Shown here: positions 23,288-33,904 of the stretch, piece after piece
Numbering within the stretch: position 1 is the first letter of the stretch
Layout: each line of letters starts with the position of its first letter
Assembly: GCA_002964805.2 (NCBI GenBank)
Contig: PUDQ02000032.1
Location: forward strand, 1-64,000
DNA length: 64,000 bases
Direction of reading: 5' to 3'
Source: Trametes villosa
Lineage: Eukaryota > Basidiomycota > Agaricomycetes > Polyporales > Polyporaceae
Program-made: the position numbers and the translations under genes
Notes under the pieces: generated by a model
Seen by the model: the letters and a program-made list of their open reading frames with translations, nothing else
Told to the model about the DNA's origin: nothing
Database searches by the model: none

Positions 23288-24640
23288 TCCGCGAACGTTG
23301 AGCACCCGTAGGCCGTAGTACCCCGGCGTTTGCTCGTCTATCTATTCTCTTCATGGCTGACTTCGATCTGTGCATGCAATACCACCGTCTGTAGCCTCCG
23401 ACAGTGTCCGAAATGCATCGACGGCTACCGCCCAGCCCTAGGACGCTTCGGCGTACCTGCGCCCTCGTGTCCCCGCCTGCGCCTGCGCCAGTGAGTCATG
23501 CATGTGCTCTGTGTGTAGGAATATCAACATCTAGCTATCTCACCAGGATGGCTGCCCCGCGCGTCCTTGCGCAGTTCAGGCGACGCATAGGGCACACGCT
23601 ACCGACTCCCTTCCCCGGGAGAGAGCGAGCACCGTGTCTGCGGCTATCTCAGCGAGACGTTCATAACCCACAGCCACCCGCGTACATTATACGCAGCCGC
23701 CAGCGCTTTCGCATCCGACGTCTCCCTGGAAGCAGACGGCCGTGCAAGCCCGTTCCTCCACCTCCCAGCGTACGCGCGCGCGAGTGTGCCACGGTGAGCT
23801 CTCCACCTTTTGAACCAGCCGGACGCATTCAAGTGAGCTTTGGTGCTGATGGGAATCGCCGAACGCTCCTATGGTAGTACAAGAATCGCGCCAGGTCTGC
23901 GGGTGAACGATACTTATTCGACGTGCACCTCTCGGCCGCGGTCGCGATCATACCTCTGGCCACCTTCGACGCGAGCGTGTCGCATGCACTCCGTCCTCCC
24001 AGTCGTACGGCACCCCGTCTTCGCACACTCCTGTGTGCCCCCTGCCCCTGCTATACTACGAGGTGTGTACCGCACGCGGTCTGGACGCCGTTCGCTATCG
24101 CTGACGATGGTACTGTATTCTCCTCCGTGCAGCTTGTCGGCGCCCACACCTGCGAGCGTCCTTGTTATTGATGAGGCGAAAAAACTACCAATGCGGCAAT
24201 GGCGAGGGGCGAATATGCGTATGCGCGCTGGACACGGTGAGTACTTACTCGACAATACGTCTCATTCATCCTTTTCCGCTATTCGCGCTGTCAACTCTAT
24301 GCCCCGTCATCGTGTCGATCCCAAGGAGCGACCACAATACGAGCCGCGCGACGAGGCGTACCCTATCTGTGCCCCGCTCCGATTTGCGCCCCCAGGTTCG
24401 CTTTCATGCGCGTGCGTGCCTTTCTACTACTCCTACCGTCTCCGCAAACTCGTCATAATGCCTCCGCATACATCCCAATACCGCGTCGTGGATTTTTGTG
24501 CCGTCCGCCTCACGACGCCTCGTTCGCCTCGCGCCCCACACGCCCTAGTACATAAGCCGCTCGCTCCGGACGTCCCAATCCTTCAGAATACCCCACCCCT
24601 AAGCCCCACTCACACCCTTCCACTTACGCAGTCACACCAC
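23288..24640. other. Between orphan genes 1 and 2, gene-like debris
   Basis: Several exon-like pieces occur on the plus strand without one consistent model. One is a frame at about 23592-23791 (TLYAAASAFASDVSLEADGR) ending at a GTGAGC donor. Another at about 23880-24000 contains RYLFDVHLSAAVAIIPLATF. Possible donors and acceptors are plentiful. The stretch may hold a further gene of the array or a decayed one. A segment at 24062-24147 resembles 25748-25835. A weak TATA-like TACATAAG lies at 24549, before orphan gene 2. Confidence 0.35.
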
Positions 24641-25239
24641 ATGTCGCTGAACACCGACATCGGCAAGGAGCCTACGGCAACTCAGCGCGAGTCATCCAAG
24701 CCCGTCTCGGACGACGAGACCCCTGCAATCGCGCCCCCTTCACTTTGGGGGGCTTTCGCAATGCGCACAGCAAGCCTGGCTGGAGCATCACTAGGGTGAG
24801 CCCCGCCAGCCCGCATCATCCCGCTCCTCGACATTCTCAGTCATGGTCGGGGCCGACAGTATCCCCGTACTTGGCGGGATCAATCCTGGGCTACCTTGTC
24901 AGCCCAGCGCCGCCGGAGAACAGGTACGTTCGCGCACAGCTCACTACGTGCGTCTTCCGCTCTGTGCTGAACGGGTCCCAGGAACGCGAACCGGAGCAGG
25001 ACACGTCGCAGCAGCCCGCAGAGGGACCCTCCGCCGTCCCTCCTCAAGTATCAGCGTATGATGTCTCGAGTGGGATTTCCGGTATGTCCGCTGTTCTCTG
25101 TGTAGAGAGCTACGTTGCTGAGCGTCACCGGGCAGAGAAAGGTCCACAGCAACCGCAAATCCCAGCCTTCGAGGAGCTAGAGTCGCGCATCCCGGATTCA
25201 GCATCCGCCACCCGGAGTGACGCGGATGGTAGTATGTAG
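24641..25239 (+). CDS. Orphan array gene 2, small disordered protein
   Basis: Four exons (24641-24795, 24860-24923, 24982-25081, 25136-25239) join in phase into 140 residues. The introns are 64, 58 and 54 bases with GTGAGC, GTACGT and GTATGT donors. The start is MSLNTDIGKEPTATQRE. A short hydrophobic stretch (SLWGAFAMRTASLAGASLG) ends exon 1, followed by IPVLGGINPGLPCQPSAAGE, and the C-terminal half is Gln/Pro/Glu-rich and ends DADGSM. An earlier acceptor at 24840 would break the frame, so the one at 24859 is chosen. No known family. The hydrophobic stretch is too short and polar for a confident membrane helix. Confidence 0.55.
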
Positions 25240-25903
25240 AGCGAGGTCGTCGGCGCCGACGTCGGACGCCCCGTCGCTATGCGCTTTGAAATCTTGTGGT
25301 AGCCCCTCTGAGTCCGTTTGTCAACAGCAATAAGATCGAGCCTATGATCCCCATCCACTCGCGCTGCCTGGGTCACCCAGCGACTCTCCTCTCAAGTTCG
25401 ACACCGCGTCCGCGTCAGGGCCGCCGTCTACGCTGGTGAGTGTAAATCCGCTGGCTGTGATGCTGGTGCAGCTCACCGAGGGCTCGTCGTGCAGGGTAAG
25501 GACCGTGTTATGTCTCTGCGTGCGCACGAGTTGACCTGTCTACCCACTCTCGTCTCCGCGATAAATATTCCACGCGTTCGCCAACGCGCCATCGCGGGCC
25601 TGTTCCGCATGTGCGCGCGAGCGCGGGCGGGCGCATGCTACCCTCCCATGGCGCTCTAACTCAATGGCAGTAACACCTAAGAGTCGACATACTGTGCACT
25701 ACGGCGCGCCTCACGATCGCCTACAGCGGCGATTTCCATACTCCGCGAAGGTGCACACTCGTGCACGGTCTCAACGCTCGCGATCACCACCGCCTGTGCT
25801 GCATTCTCCTTTCGTGTAGCAGGTCGGCGCCGACTCCCATGGGCATCCACTTCGCGCGCACCCATATCGCAGCCGCATCATACCTCCATTATGCGTCTGT
25901 TCG
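25240..25903. other. Between orphan genes 2 and 3
   Basis: Exon-like fragments without a full model. One plus-strand frame around 25380-25497 contains PPSTLVSVNPLAVMLVQL and ends at a GTAAGG donor. The segment 25748-25835 is similar to 24062-24147, which suggests a shared upstream module or an old duplication. Confidence 0.3.
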
Positions 25904-25910
25904 TATAAAA
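25904..25910 (+). promoter_or_regulatory. TATA box of orphan gene 3
   Basis: TATAAAA in TTCGTATAAAACCCCTCAG, 107 bases before the ATG at 26011. Confidence 0.65.
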
Positions 25911-26010
25911 CCCCTCAGGTTCAGCCCTATGCCCTCACCAGCCAGCCTCGATTTCTCGCCTCCGCATCCATCGCCCACACCACTTCATACTCTTTACACT
26001 TACTGACACT

Positions 26011-26647
26011 ATGTCGTCCTCAGAGCTCCAGAACACACAGACCCAGGCGTACGCAGTCCACGCGTGGCCCTTCTCGGTGCAGAGTCGCTGACGTCCTCCG
26101 TTCCTCCACACCAGATCAAGCCACCTCGAAGTGCAAGCCCTGCAGTACGTCTGTCCAGCCTCTCGACGTGGTCGGAACCTGACTGACCCTCTCACCACAT
26201 TCTCAGTGCTACGAACGACGCTGTTGGTCCGGATCTCGACGCTCTCGAGAAAGGTCCCAACCCTGCAGCGTCCGGGGAGGTGTGCCTTGCGTCCCATACT
26301 ACTTACTTCTTCGCTGATTGACATATGTTCCGGACGTCTTCGAAGGCTATTACGAAGGCTGACCCGGCCAAGGATGTGCCGCCCAAGGCCTCGGATGCCC
26401 GGTCGAGCGGTACGTCTCTTTCTGCGCTTAATCATTGGTTGAGTGCTCGAGCTGACATACCCTGACACGCTCCTCGGATGCTCTCGCACTTCCCCTCACC
26501 GAAGAGCACGCATCCATCGACCGCAGCGACAAAACGGAAGACGTGTTTTCCCAGAAGGATGGCGACGATGACGATGGCGAGGAAGAGGGCGAGGACCTGG
26601 AGGAGGATTTCATCCCGCGCGGCGGGAACTCAGGCTTCCGATCGTGA
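26011..26647 (+). CDS. Orphan array gene 3, small acidic disordered protein
   Basis: Five exons (26011-26048, 26115-26144, 26207-26279, 26346-26409, 26505-26647) join in phase into 115 residues. Exon 2 is only 30 bases. The introns are 66, 62, 66 and 95 bases, with donors GTACGC, GTACGT, GTGTGC and GTACGT. The protein starts MSSSELQNTQTQ. The middle reads AVGPDLDALEKGPNPAASGE, and the C-terminal exon is very acidic (KDGDDDDGEEEGEDLEEDF) before a short end (IPRGGNSGFRS). That five small exons keep one frame with matching split codons (GC|A, CA|T, G|AG) is strong evidence of a real spliced gene. No family recognised and no signal peptide. Confidence 0.65.
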
Positions 26648-28056
26648 GGCTCTCGTCGGCCGCTTTCCCAAGTTTCTTGCAGTCGTTCCGCCCAGTATTC
26701 TGTGTCCTTATTTTCAGTAGCCATATCTGCCTGTAGATCTAAACTCGCCTCCCAGCGACCGAGCGAGTTGTCATGATTGTTCAACAACGCCAGGCGTCGA
26801 TGCGTCACTAGTGTTTCGATAGACACCAGTGCACTTAGGGAATTCACGTTCACAACCCCGGCCGTGTTGGTATCCATGGAGTAAGGGCGGGGTGTCGACA
26901 GTCTCAACCACCGGTGCAAAGTAGTATCCGCTAGCCTATCGCCGAGCCAATTGCGACTTGTCGGGATACTTACCTCACCAGTTAGCGAGGTGCCCCGGGA
27001 TCTACACAATAACACCATATTCTAATTTTCGAGTAGCCCTCTGAGCTATTGTGTAACAGTTCTCCGTTTTGCTGCCTGATGCTGGGCCTGGCAGCGGTTG
27101 TATATAGGAGTCTAGCTAGACCACGGTACCGCGTATCGACTCCTCTGTGGCAGCTCGGCGAATGCCGTGCGCGGGAGAACGGGCTCGACGCGCCGGTGAC
27201 GCACCGCGATCGATGCCCTGCTCGTCCCGACGAGCAGAAACGAAGTACTCTTGTCTCATCTACCTGCACACGCGGCACCCTCCCCACTCTCATCTAGAAT
27301 GCGCGGGCCTCGCTAGTCCAGGGACGGTGCGGGAACGGTGTAGTGGTTGACAGGCTATTGGCCAAGGACTCGCGCGTACGGAGCTCTGGATTCACCCAGT
27401 CCGACGTCCATGACCGTATAATCTCATCGTCGTGGGCTCTGTACCTCAAGTTACTGCTATGCCCTTTACGCTTTTGCGTACATCCTCTGGCGTCGTCGCA
27501 TCGCGTCCTTATAGACGGCTCGGTTACGTGCTCCCAAGATTGATGCGCAACGAACGCGCATTCTCTCCGGCCTCACGCGCCAGGCAAGTATGCGGCGCGC
27601 TAAGGTGCATGCCGCCCCAAAATACGACATCAGTGCGCCTTCAGTGACGAGGGTGAACAATTGCTTACATACGCAATGGACGGGGTGAGTGCTTAGCGTT
27701 CAGCGTTCAAGAATACGTCGCCGTTACCACGAACCACGCACTATACGTCGTTTCAATGAAACACGTACATAATGCGAGCCCCGTTGCGGTATGAGAGAAC
27801 TTATTATGCCTTCTCTGTGCCCCACTCAGGCTCGTTTTTCGTGTACGCCGTATTGTTATCCTCGCGCGTTATTCAACTACTAACTTCGGCACTATGAAGC
27901 TCCCAAGCTACCCCTTGAAGCGCGCCGCGGTCGTTTTATGTGGTCTGCTTTTCGACGTTCTGTCTTTTGTTCGTCCCATACGCCTGACGCCTCGTATACC
28001 AGATGCCCCATACAGACGCCCCCTTCCACATCTGCCCTGCATCCCTTGCTTCCAAG
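26648..28056. other. Between orphan genes 3 and 4, nothing firm
   Basis: No consistent spliced model on either strand. Short open pieces at 27147-27290 and 27432-27647 lack convincing splice partners. The last 150 bases lead into the promoter of orphan gene 4. Confidence 0.35.
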
Positions 28057-28066
28057 TATATAAAAA
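28057..28066 (+). promoter_or_regulatory. TATA box of orphan gene 4
   Basis: TATATAAAAA, 109 bases before the ATG at 28166, followed by a CT-rich leader containing CTACAAACATTCCCC. Confidence 0.7.
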
Positions 28067-28165
28067 GCTCGCGCAAGGCCAAGGCCTCGCATCTCACTAC
28101 AAACATTCCCCACTACTTCCACGCGCCTACCCGCTTCCCTTCAAACCTCGATCTGTTCGAACTAT

Positions 28166-28754
28166 ATGGCGCGAATCGACGAAATCCTGGAGCAGCCCGC
28201 GAACGACCAATCGTCTCCAGCCACTCCCAAAACCCCATCCGCGGATGGCGAAGCGTGCCTGGCGGACGAACGGAAGGGGATACAGCCTGAGCGTGACTCC
28301 CGCGCAGAGTGAGTGACCTAGTACTAGCGCACCGCATCACCGCCACCCCTGACATGCTTTCTGGTCGTGCGCTAGAGATTTTGCCCGCCTAGCCCGTATG
28401 TTGCTGGGGACGCCACCTACTGGAGGATCGGAGGTCAGTCTCCGCATGTCCCCCACACGCCACCGTGTGCTGATTAATAGGAATACTCTCACTTCTTTAC
28501 AGCCCCTTCCTGAAGAAGGAGCCGACGTAAATGCTCACATCTACCTCAATCGACGCTCCGGCATCATAGTAGCCAAGATATCGCGTTCGTCTTCCCCAAG
28601 GGTTGTCTCCAAGACGGCCACGGAAGAAACGATTCTTAAGGAGCACGAGGCCTGTCGCAACGACGAGGACTACTGTGTTGCCTCTGAGGATGGAGCCCCT
28701 TCGGTGCAGCAGTCCTCTAATGTTGCGGACACCCGTGCAAGTCACGCCGATTGA
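28166..28754 (+). CDS. Orphan array gene 4, small disordered protein
   Basis: Three exons (28166-28308, 28376-28433, 28503-28754) join in phase into 150 residues. The introns are 67 and 69 bases (GTGAGT..TAG and GTCAGT..CAG). The start is MARIDEILEQPANDQ. Exon 2 encodes a short amphipathic stretch (FARLARMLLGTPPTGG). Exon 3 has a more ordered-looking run (ADVNAHIYLNRRSGIIVAKI) and then an acidic, Ser-rich tail ending ADTRASHAD. No family recognised and no signal peptide. The promoter layout and exon sizes match the other members of the run. Confidence 0.65.
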
Positions 28755-29920
28755 GTACCCGTAGCACTCAACCACCTCCATGTTGGCTCTGTTTGTATCT
28801 GCTGTCCACCGTGTAGTATACATAGCCTCTCTCCCAGGTAGCAGAAATTCCGCGACGACTCCCGCGGGAAACTACTATTTCAGCGTGAGCGCTCCATGGT
28901 CCAGGTCTTGTTTACTGAGGTGAGTAGACTGCATTCTCTGAGTATAATCACTGGTCCCTACGAGTTGCCAGGATCGAGGTTGCGTGTCGACGCCGCGCGG
29001 CCGCGGAGACGTGAGCTCGCGATCCGCACCGTGACCCTGTCTCCAGTCCCAGAGGGCAAGCACCATGTCGTACTCAGTCTCAGCTAGGCGCATGATTTGC
29101 CGCTGGTGGCCGTCTTGCGTGAGTCCCTTTGCACCCGGGATACCTGCGCGGCGCGAGCGAATCAGCTCTCCTCATTCCGAGATAGACCTCAAAATAAATA
29201 TCACCGACGACCGTGCCGCCGGGAGGACACGATTCGACACCGCTGTCGACCTGAGTGGCACGAAGCGTGCCTAGAACTCGTACTACACTCTTTCTGCTTG
29301 TAGCGCATGCGCGGGCCCGGCGTCGCCGCCAATGAACAGCTTGTATAGAAGTGCAGAGTGCCAAGACTCACGCGCCAGGCGGGACGAAGGCAGCAGTGGG
29401 ACCCAGCGCGTGCCACCAATTTGTTCGGCATATGAGCGGAATTGCAAAACAACTATAGTATCTATCGACTTTTTGGCGAAGCGACACCACCGTTCCTCGA
29501 TACTCGCGCGACGTTGTGGCTGCCCTATTTAAGTTCGTTCAAGGGCGCGTTCGCTTTTGGCAGGGCGCTGCTGGGCGCTTCATCCCAGGGAGCTCTCTCG
29601 CCGCTACCACCATCATCCATTCACTCTTCACTCTCGTTATTCTGCGTTCGGCTCTCTAGCCAACCGCTCTCCTGAGTGTGTTATTCAAGGGGCCTAAAAT
29701 ATGAAGATATACCGGCGGATCGTGACTACGCGGCTTGGGGCTTGCATTCGCGACTACGCGCCGGGGACTATGAAGTGTCCGCTCAGTGCGCGTTCATTGC
29801 TCCTTCCATACACGTTTGTAGCTGAGTCGGTGCGCTTCGCCATCGGCGCGAGCTTGCATAAGGAATCCATATCGCTCATGTACGTGAATCGTAACTCGAC
29901 GTTGAACGTCCAGGCGTTGA
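28755..29920. other. Between orphan genes 4 and 5, gene-like fragments
   Basis: Two coding-looking plus-strand pieces stand out: 28968-29087 (ELAIRTVTLSPVPEGKHHVV) and 29186-29273 (DLKINITDDRAAGRTRFDT, ending in a stop after TKRA). They are flanked by good donors and acceptors (GTGAGT at 28920 and 29118), but I could not join them in one frame. This may be a decayed member of the array. A weak TATTTAA lies at 29525-29531. Confidence 0.3.
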
Positions 29921-30400
29921 ATGGCACTCACTGCAACTTCCGAGTCAGCTCCAGAATCGCCTCCATCGAGAGATCGTGCGGCAATTTTTCGTCTATGGTT
30001 TGATGCGTACGAGATATCTCGTCTCTCCAAACGAAATGAGGCACTTGGCACGTACAGCTGCGTTACCGGCTCGGAGCGATGTTTTCAACCTGCGCTTGCG
30101 ATGCCGTACCGCCGTAACGCGCCACCATCGCCCTCGCGCTGCCTATACGACCGCCTCGACAGTCTACTACAGCTGTGGAAGACTCGTACGCAATCTCACA
30201 ACGTCCTATATATCCTAGGAGTATACGTCTACCTCACCGCGACACTGGAGATTTGCTCTTTTGGCCGCGCCGAGGTACGTGCCACGCTCACTCACCTCGG
30301 CTACTACTCGCTGATACAGTTTACAGCGCACCTTATGGACGGTATTTTGCATATGCGAGCACTTGAATGCTCGAGTACGCCTGCCAGGGAGAGTACTTAG
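29921..30400 (+). CDS. Orphan array gene 5, small protein (model uncertain)
   Basis: An open frame of 159 codons starts MALTATSESAPESPPSRDRA, the same style of Ser/Pro/Glu-rich beginning as the other array genes. Later residues look more ordered (FRLWFDAYEISRLSKRNEAL, YDRLDSLLQLWKTRTQSHN, EVRATLTHLGYYSLIQF). A perfect 51-base GT..AG segment (GTACGA..ACAG, 30008-30058) lies inside the frame and is a multiple of three, so it may be an optional intron. No TATA box is seen at the usual distance. A possible continuation exon lies at about 30473-30590. No family recognised. Confidence 0.4.
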   Translation: MALTATSESAPESPPSRDRAAIFRLWFDAYEISRLSKRNEALGTYSCVTGSERCFQPALAMPYRRNAPPSPSRCLYDRLDSLLQLWKTRTQSHNVLYILGVYVYLTATLEICSFGRAEVRATLTHLGYYSLIQFTAHLMDGILHMRALECSSTPAREST

Positions 30401-30638
30401 TGCGCAAACATCTGTATTCTCTTCTCGGGGTTCCGCCTCTTCTGAACTCCTGACGCGCTTCATCCAAGGCGCTATTCCTATTACCGCAGCCGATGTATCG
30501 CAACACGTCTTCAATAGCGTCTTCAATAGCCGTTGTGCCTCTTACTATTCAGAAACGCGCCACAGTGCCCTATACGTGACACGTCTTCAAGCGCCCTTAT
30601 GCAGAGGACGCCTCAACCGCCGCCACATGCGATGTCAG

Positions 30639-30646
30639 TATATAAT
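30639..30646 (+). promoter_or_regulatory. TATA box of orphan gene 6
   Basis: TATATAAT in GTCAGTATATAATGTGC, 102 bases before the ATG at 30741. Confidence 0.65.
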
Positions 30647-30740
30647 GTGCTAGCTCACGCTGACTGTCTGCCACAGATAACGCCCTCTCGACTGCTCTTC
30701 ACCCCTCTCCATTACTTCATCCTTCTCTATCTCGGTGATC

Positions 30741-31409
30741 ATGTTAGCTCTCGGGAAAAAGAAGCGGCCCTCGGGGAAGGAGAAGAGTCTACCGGCATTG
30801 CCGACCCCAGCCACATCTTCCAACACCTCCCCCGGCTCTCGCTCCTCGACCGATCCCTCGAACCGCAGATTTGCGACGACGTTGCGCCACTTAGCGCCTG
30901 TACGCGCCGCCTCTGCCCCTACCCCCGAGCTCGCGAAGAAGAATTCAGTAGGACAGCCCGCGCGGCAAAGCCCGACTCGAGACGTACCAAAGCAGGTATG
31001 TCTATGCAATCCTACTGTATCTAAGCGTTGTTAGGCTCAACTCTGAGCGGCAGTCTATAAACCACTATACGCCGCCTACCGACTTTACATATTGTACGAT
31101 TTTCTCATCCAGGCGTACACTGGCCCATGTTGATTGCCTCCGTTAGGGCTCCTCCGCGAACCCGGGCGCCGCACGTCCGCTTCTGATGAGTTAAGTTGGG
31201 CTGAAGGGGCTCACCATCAGGACCCGGCCCAAACTAGCAAGGTCGACAAAGAAGAGAGGGAGGTCGATGGAGCAGATGCTGGCGACTCTCAGGCTGAAGA
31301 CGAGCAATCTGATGAGTACCACACCGCTGAAGACGGGCAAACCGAGCCCGTTCCGCGCCCTCCCTCTCTCGATGCAACGTCTGCGACATCCCACGCACTT
31401 CCGCGTTGA
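30741..31409 (+). CDS. Orphan array gene 6, small basic-to-acidic disordered protein
   Basis: Three exons (30741-30995, 31054-31093, 31147-31409) join in phase into 185 residues. The introns are 58 and 53 bases. The N-terminus is Lys-rich (MLALGKKKRPSGKEKSLPAL) and Ser/Thr/Pro-rich. The 40-base middle exon encodes SINHYTPPTDFTY. The C-terminus is acidic (VDKEEREVDGADAGDSQAED) and ends HALPR. The charge gradient from basic to acidic is notable. No conserved family seen. The acceptor at 31053 is chosen because the nearer TTAG at 31034 would give a too-short intron and an immediate stop. Confidence 0.6.
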
Positions 31410-32585
31410 ATCCAGCGGTCCCGGCGGGAAAGCCCTTCGGTACGTATTCACAGCCTCTTCGCGCAGCCTGCGCCTCGCCTCGGTGTACGGTGTTCAAGCA
31501 TGGCACCCCTAGGATCATCCCGCTAGGCGCAAGTCGCCTAGCATTTCCTGTAATCGGTTCGCTTAGTACCCTTATACATCCACTAGATGTCTTTAGCGCG
31601 AAATGCTCGATACCCCTCGCAGGCGAAATGCGACCTTCGTACGGTCAGTTAGACGTGGAGGCGCTACCTTCTAAAAGTTATCACACTTCATATGCCTTGA
31701 GTACTTGGGCGGCAGCGCGAGATTTTCCCGCTGCGGCTTTGCGTGACACCGACGATCATTTCATGGGCGGAATATGTACAGCTGGCGGGATCCTGATATA
31801 TATACATCCGTAGTTGTGCCGGCGTCGTCGACTTTACTACCGTGACGCTGTGAGCTTACTTTTCTGTGCCACATGGGCGCTTGCTGCGTTCTCGTCGCCT
31901 CACGCCGGCGGCAGTCCCGGTTACTCTTCTCTCTCGCCCTCACTGAAGCAAGCTCCTAGTCTAGGGCATTTTGCTTGAGGCTTTCTCGCTGTTGGCACTC
32001 GAACTGCTATTGAAACACTTCGTCTCGTTGCCAACTCACAGCGCCCAATGCCCGCGCCGGGCACTCGAACCGGGCGGCGGCGGGGAGTTCAATCAAACCC
32101 GGGCCACGCTGTGTCTGCTGCTTACACCCTCGATCCTCCACAATGCGCTGAATCATTAGTGATTCAAAATTTGGCTGGCGTGCCGGAGGGGCGCTGCTCC
32201 TTCGTATTGTACTTGCCGCTCATTTACTAGCTCCAACGCATGTAGCTCATGGATCGCCACCCCCGTCGCCCCAGTGGCGCTTTTCACGCGTTGACGAGTG
32301 AAGATATGGGATGCCTATTCCACGGCCCCCTATATGCTGACCTACTCTCACCCTACACGTTTGGATACACTGTGGTTACTCTCCCGGGTTCAAAGCTGTA
32401 TTCGTATGGCATGGGAAAGGGGCGTATTCAGCGTATCGGTTTCTTCGCCTCATAACTGACTTTCCGCTCAGCTCTCTAGGTCGCCTCCTGCTATTATCCC
32501 GCCACAGTCTTTACGCCAGCCACTTCTGAATGGCGTCCGCCTCGTGAACAGGAGGCGATGGACGCCACGACCGACACATCTTCGG
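31410..32585. other. Between orphan genes 6 and 7, nothing firm
   Basis: Short open pieces (31406-31510, 31600-31813) have no consistent splice partners. A T-loop-like TTCGAGT/GTTCAATC segment near 32065-32095 was tested as a tRNA and rejected. Confidence 0.35.
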
Positions 32586-32593
32586 TATATAAG
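32586..32593 (+). promoter_or_regulatory. TATA box of orphan gene 7
   Basis: TATATAAG followed by CACGCT, 102 bases before the ATG at 32688. The 14-base string TATATAAGCACGCT is also found before orphan gene 8 (39878). Confidence 0.7.
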
Positions 32594-32687
32594 CACGCTT
32601 CTGGTAGGAATCGCAGCCTCACTCAACGTATCCCTTCTACTGCTACAGCCCTTCTTCACCAAGCGACCACGAATTTCTTACAAATCC

Positions 32688-33395
32688 ATGCCGTCTCCTT
32701 GGGACTTTCATCATACAGAGGCCTTCCGAAAAACCGAAACGTCGTCTGAAGAGTCGGACGACAGCGAGTCCGATCCCTCGCCGTAAGCTCTGTCAACTTC
32801 GAATTCCCCGTGTAATTCTCTTATATTTCGACAGCGTCCGCCTCGTACGTCCAGAGGCAAACAAGTGCGGCGAGCGCGCGATTCCCCGTAGCTTCAGGGG
32901 TCCTCTCCCGGCCTCGGGCAGGCCCCCTCATTCCGATGTGAATTGTGCGTTGTCCCGGAATGTCGCTACCCCGAGGTTGTGCTCACTTCCCTTTCCAGCG
33001 CCATTCCATCCTAGTATTCAGCAACCCCGAGCACCCGCGAAGGATCTTGCCGGCCGTAACGACAACAGTAATGGGAGTCAGGGTGCGGCTTCCTTGATGG
33101 ACGACGCGCACCGACGACAGGATCGGTCCTCGGCATCCACTACTAGCCCAACCCCTCCCCAAGGTCCGGCGTACGTATCGAGCACTAATCCTTCGCATAC
33201 TTGCGGAGATACTGACGCATATCAACTTTCTCGTGCAGTCCCGACGGAGGAACAGCACCTTCAAAGAATGGTGGCAGGGTTGGCGATCCGGAGGTAGATG
33301 ACCAACAGAAACGGGGTAGATCTCTGGAGGACGAGGATCGCAGCCGACGACAGGTCAAGCGCGAGGAGACTGAAGACGACCCGACGCCTGAGTAG
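32688..33395 (+). CDS. Orphan array gene 7, disordered protein
   Basis: Three exons (32688-32782, 32835-33170, 33239-33395) join in phase into 195 residues. The introns are 52 bases (GTAAGC..ACAG) and 68 bases (GTACGT..GCAG). Exon 1 encodes MPSPWDFHHTEAFRKTETSS followed by an acidic Ser patch (EESDDSESDP). The long middle exon is Pro/Arg/Ser-rich (FPAPFHPSIQQPRAPAKDLA). The last exon mixes Arg and acidic residues (KRGRSLEDEDRSRRQVKREE) and ends EDDPTPE. No known domain. Basic-acidic mixed tails of this kind are often nucleic-acid or protein binding, but that is only a guess. Confidence 0.6.
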
Positions 33396-33904
33396 CTTCC
33401 CTTACGACCGCTATCAATCTGGTAGCGTGGACAAGCTTACGCCCCGTAGCTCTCTCGTCTGTCCTTGTAGCCCGAATGCGATCCAGCGCAGAATTGTACG
33501 ATAACCTATGCAGGTCCATCCATGACGTTTGCGCGGTTTCTGCTTATCACGGCGCTATTTTGCACTACCCTGCCCCATCAATCCCGCCGTCAAAGCTGAG
33601 AAATCTTGGATGCGCCATATGCGTATCGTAGAAAGTGGAGCTCTGTGCTTTGCACCCGGCGCCGTGATCTTGTGGAGTGCCTGCCTTCCTTGCCTTCTGC
33701 TCGCGGTGTAAGCCCTTGACGTTGTCGGTTTCAAGAGTCGCGAGTCAGGGTACCCACTTGCTCGGTAAACAGTCCGGACAGAGACCACTGGGTAGAGTGG
33801 ATGGGAAGGAGTCTGGACGACCATTGAACCTACTACTACATATGATACAACGGCATCCGGCGAGTATGCAGACCGTAAAGAGTGAGGGCGCGCCGTATCT
33901 GCTA
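33396..33904. other. Convergent intergenic region
   Basis: Lies between plus-strand orphan gene 7 and the minus-strand OPT transporter, so it contains two 3' flanks. No further exon is seen. Confidence 0.5.

Noticed and set aside
24840..24860. Earlier acceptor for intron 1 of orphan gene 2 and a possible membrane helix (SPYLAGSILGYLVSPAP)
   Set aside because: Using it breaks the frame to the next exon; the acceptor at 24859 gives a consistent reading.
32045..32110. tRNA-like T-loop sequences (GTTCGAG on minus, GTTCAATC on plus)
   Set aside because: Neither loop is flanked by a 5-bp stem, and no acceptor stem or anticodon arm can be drawn.
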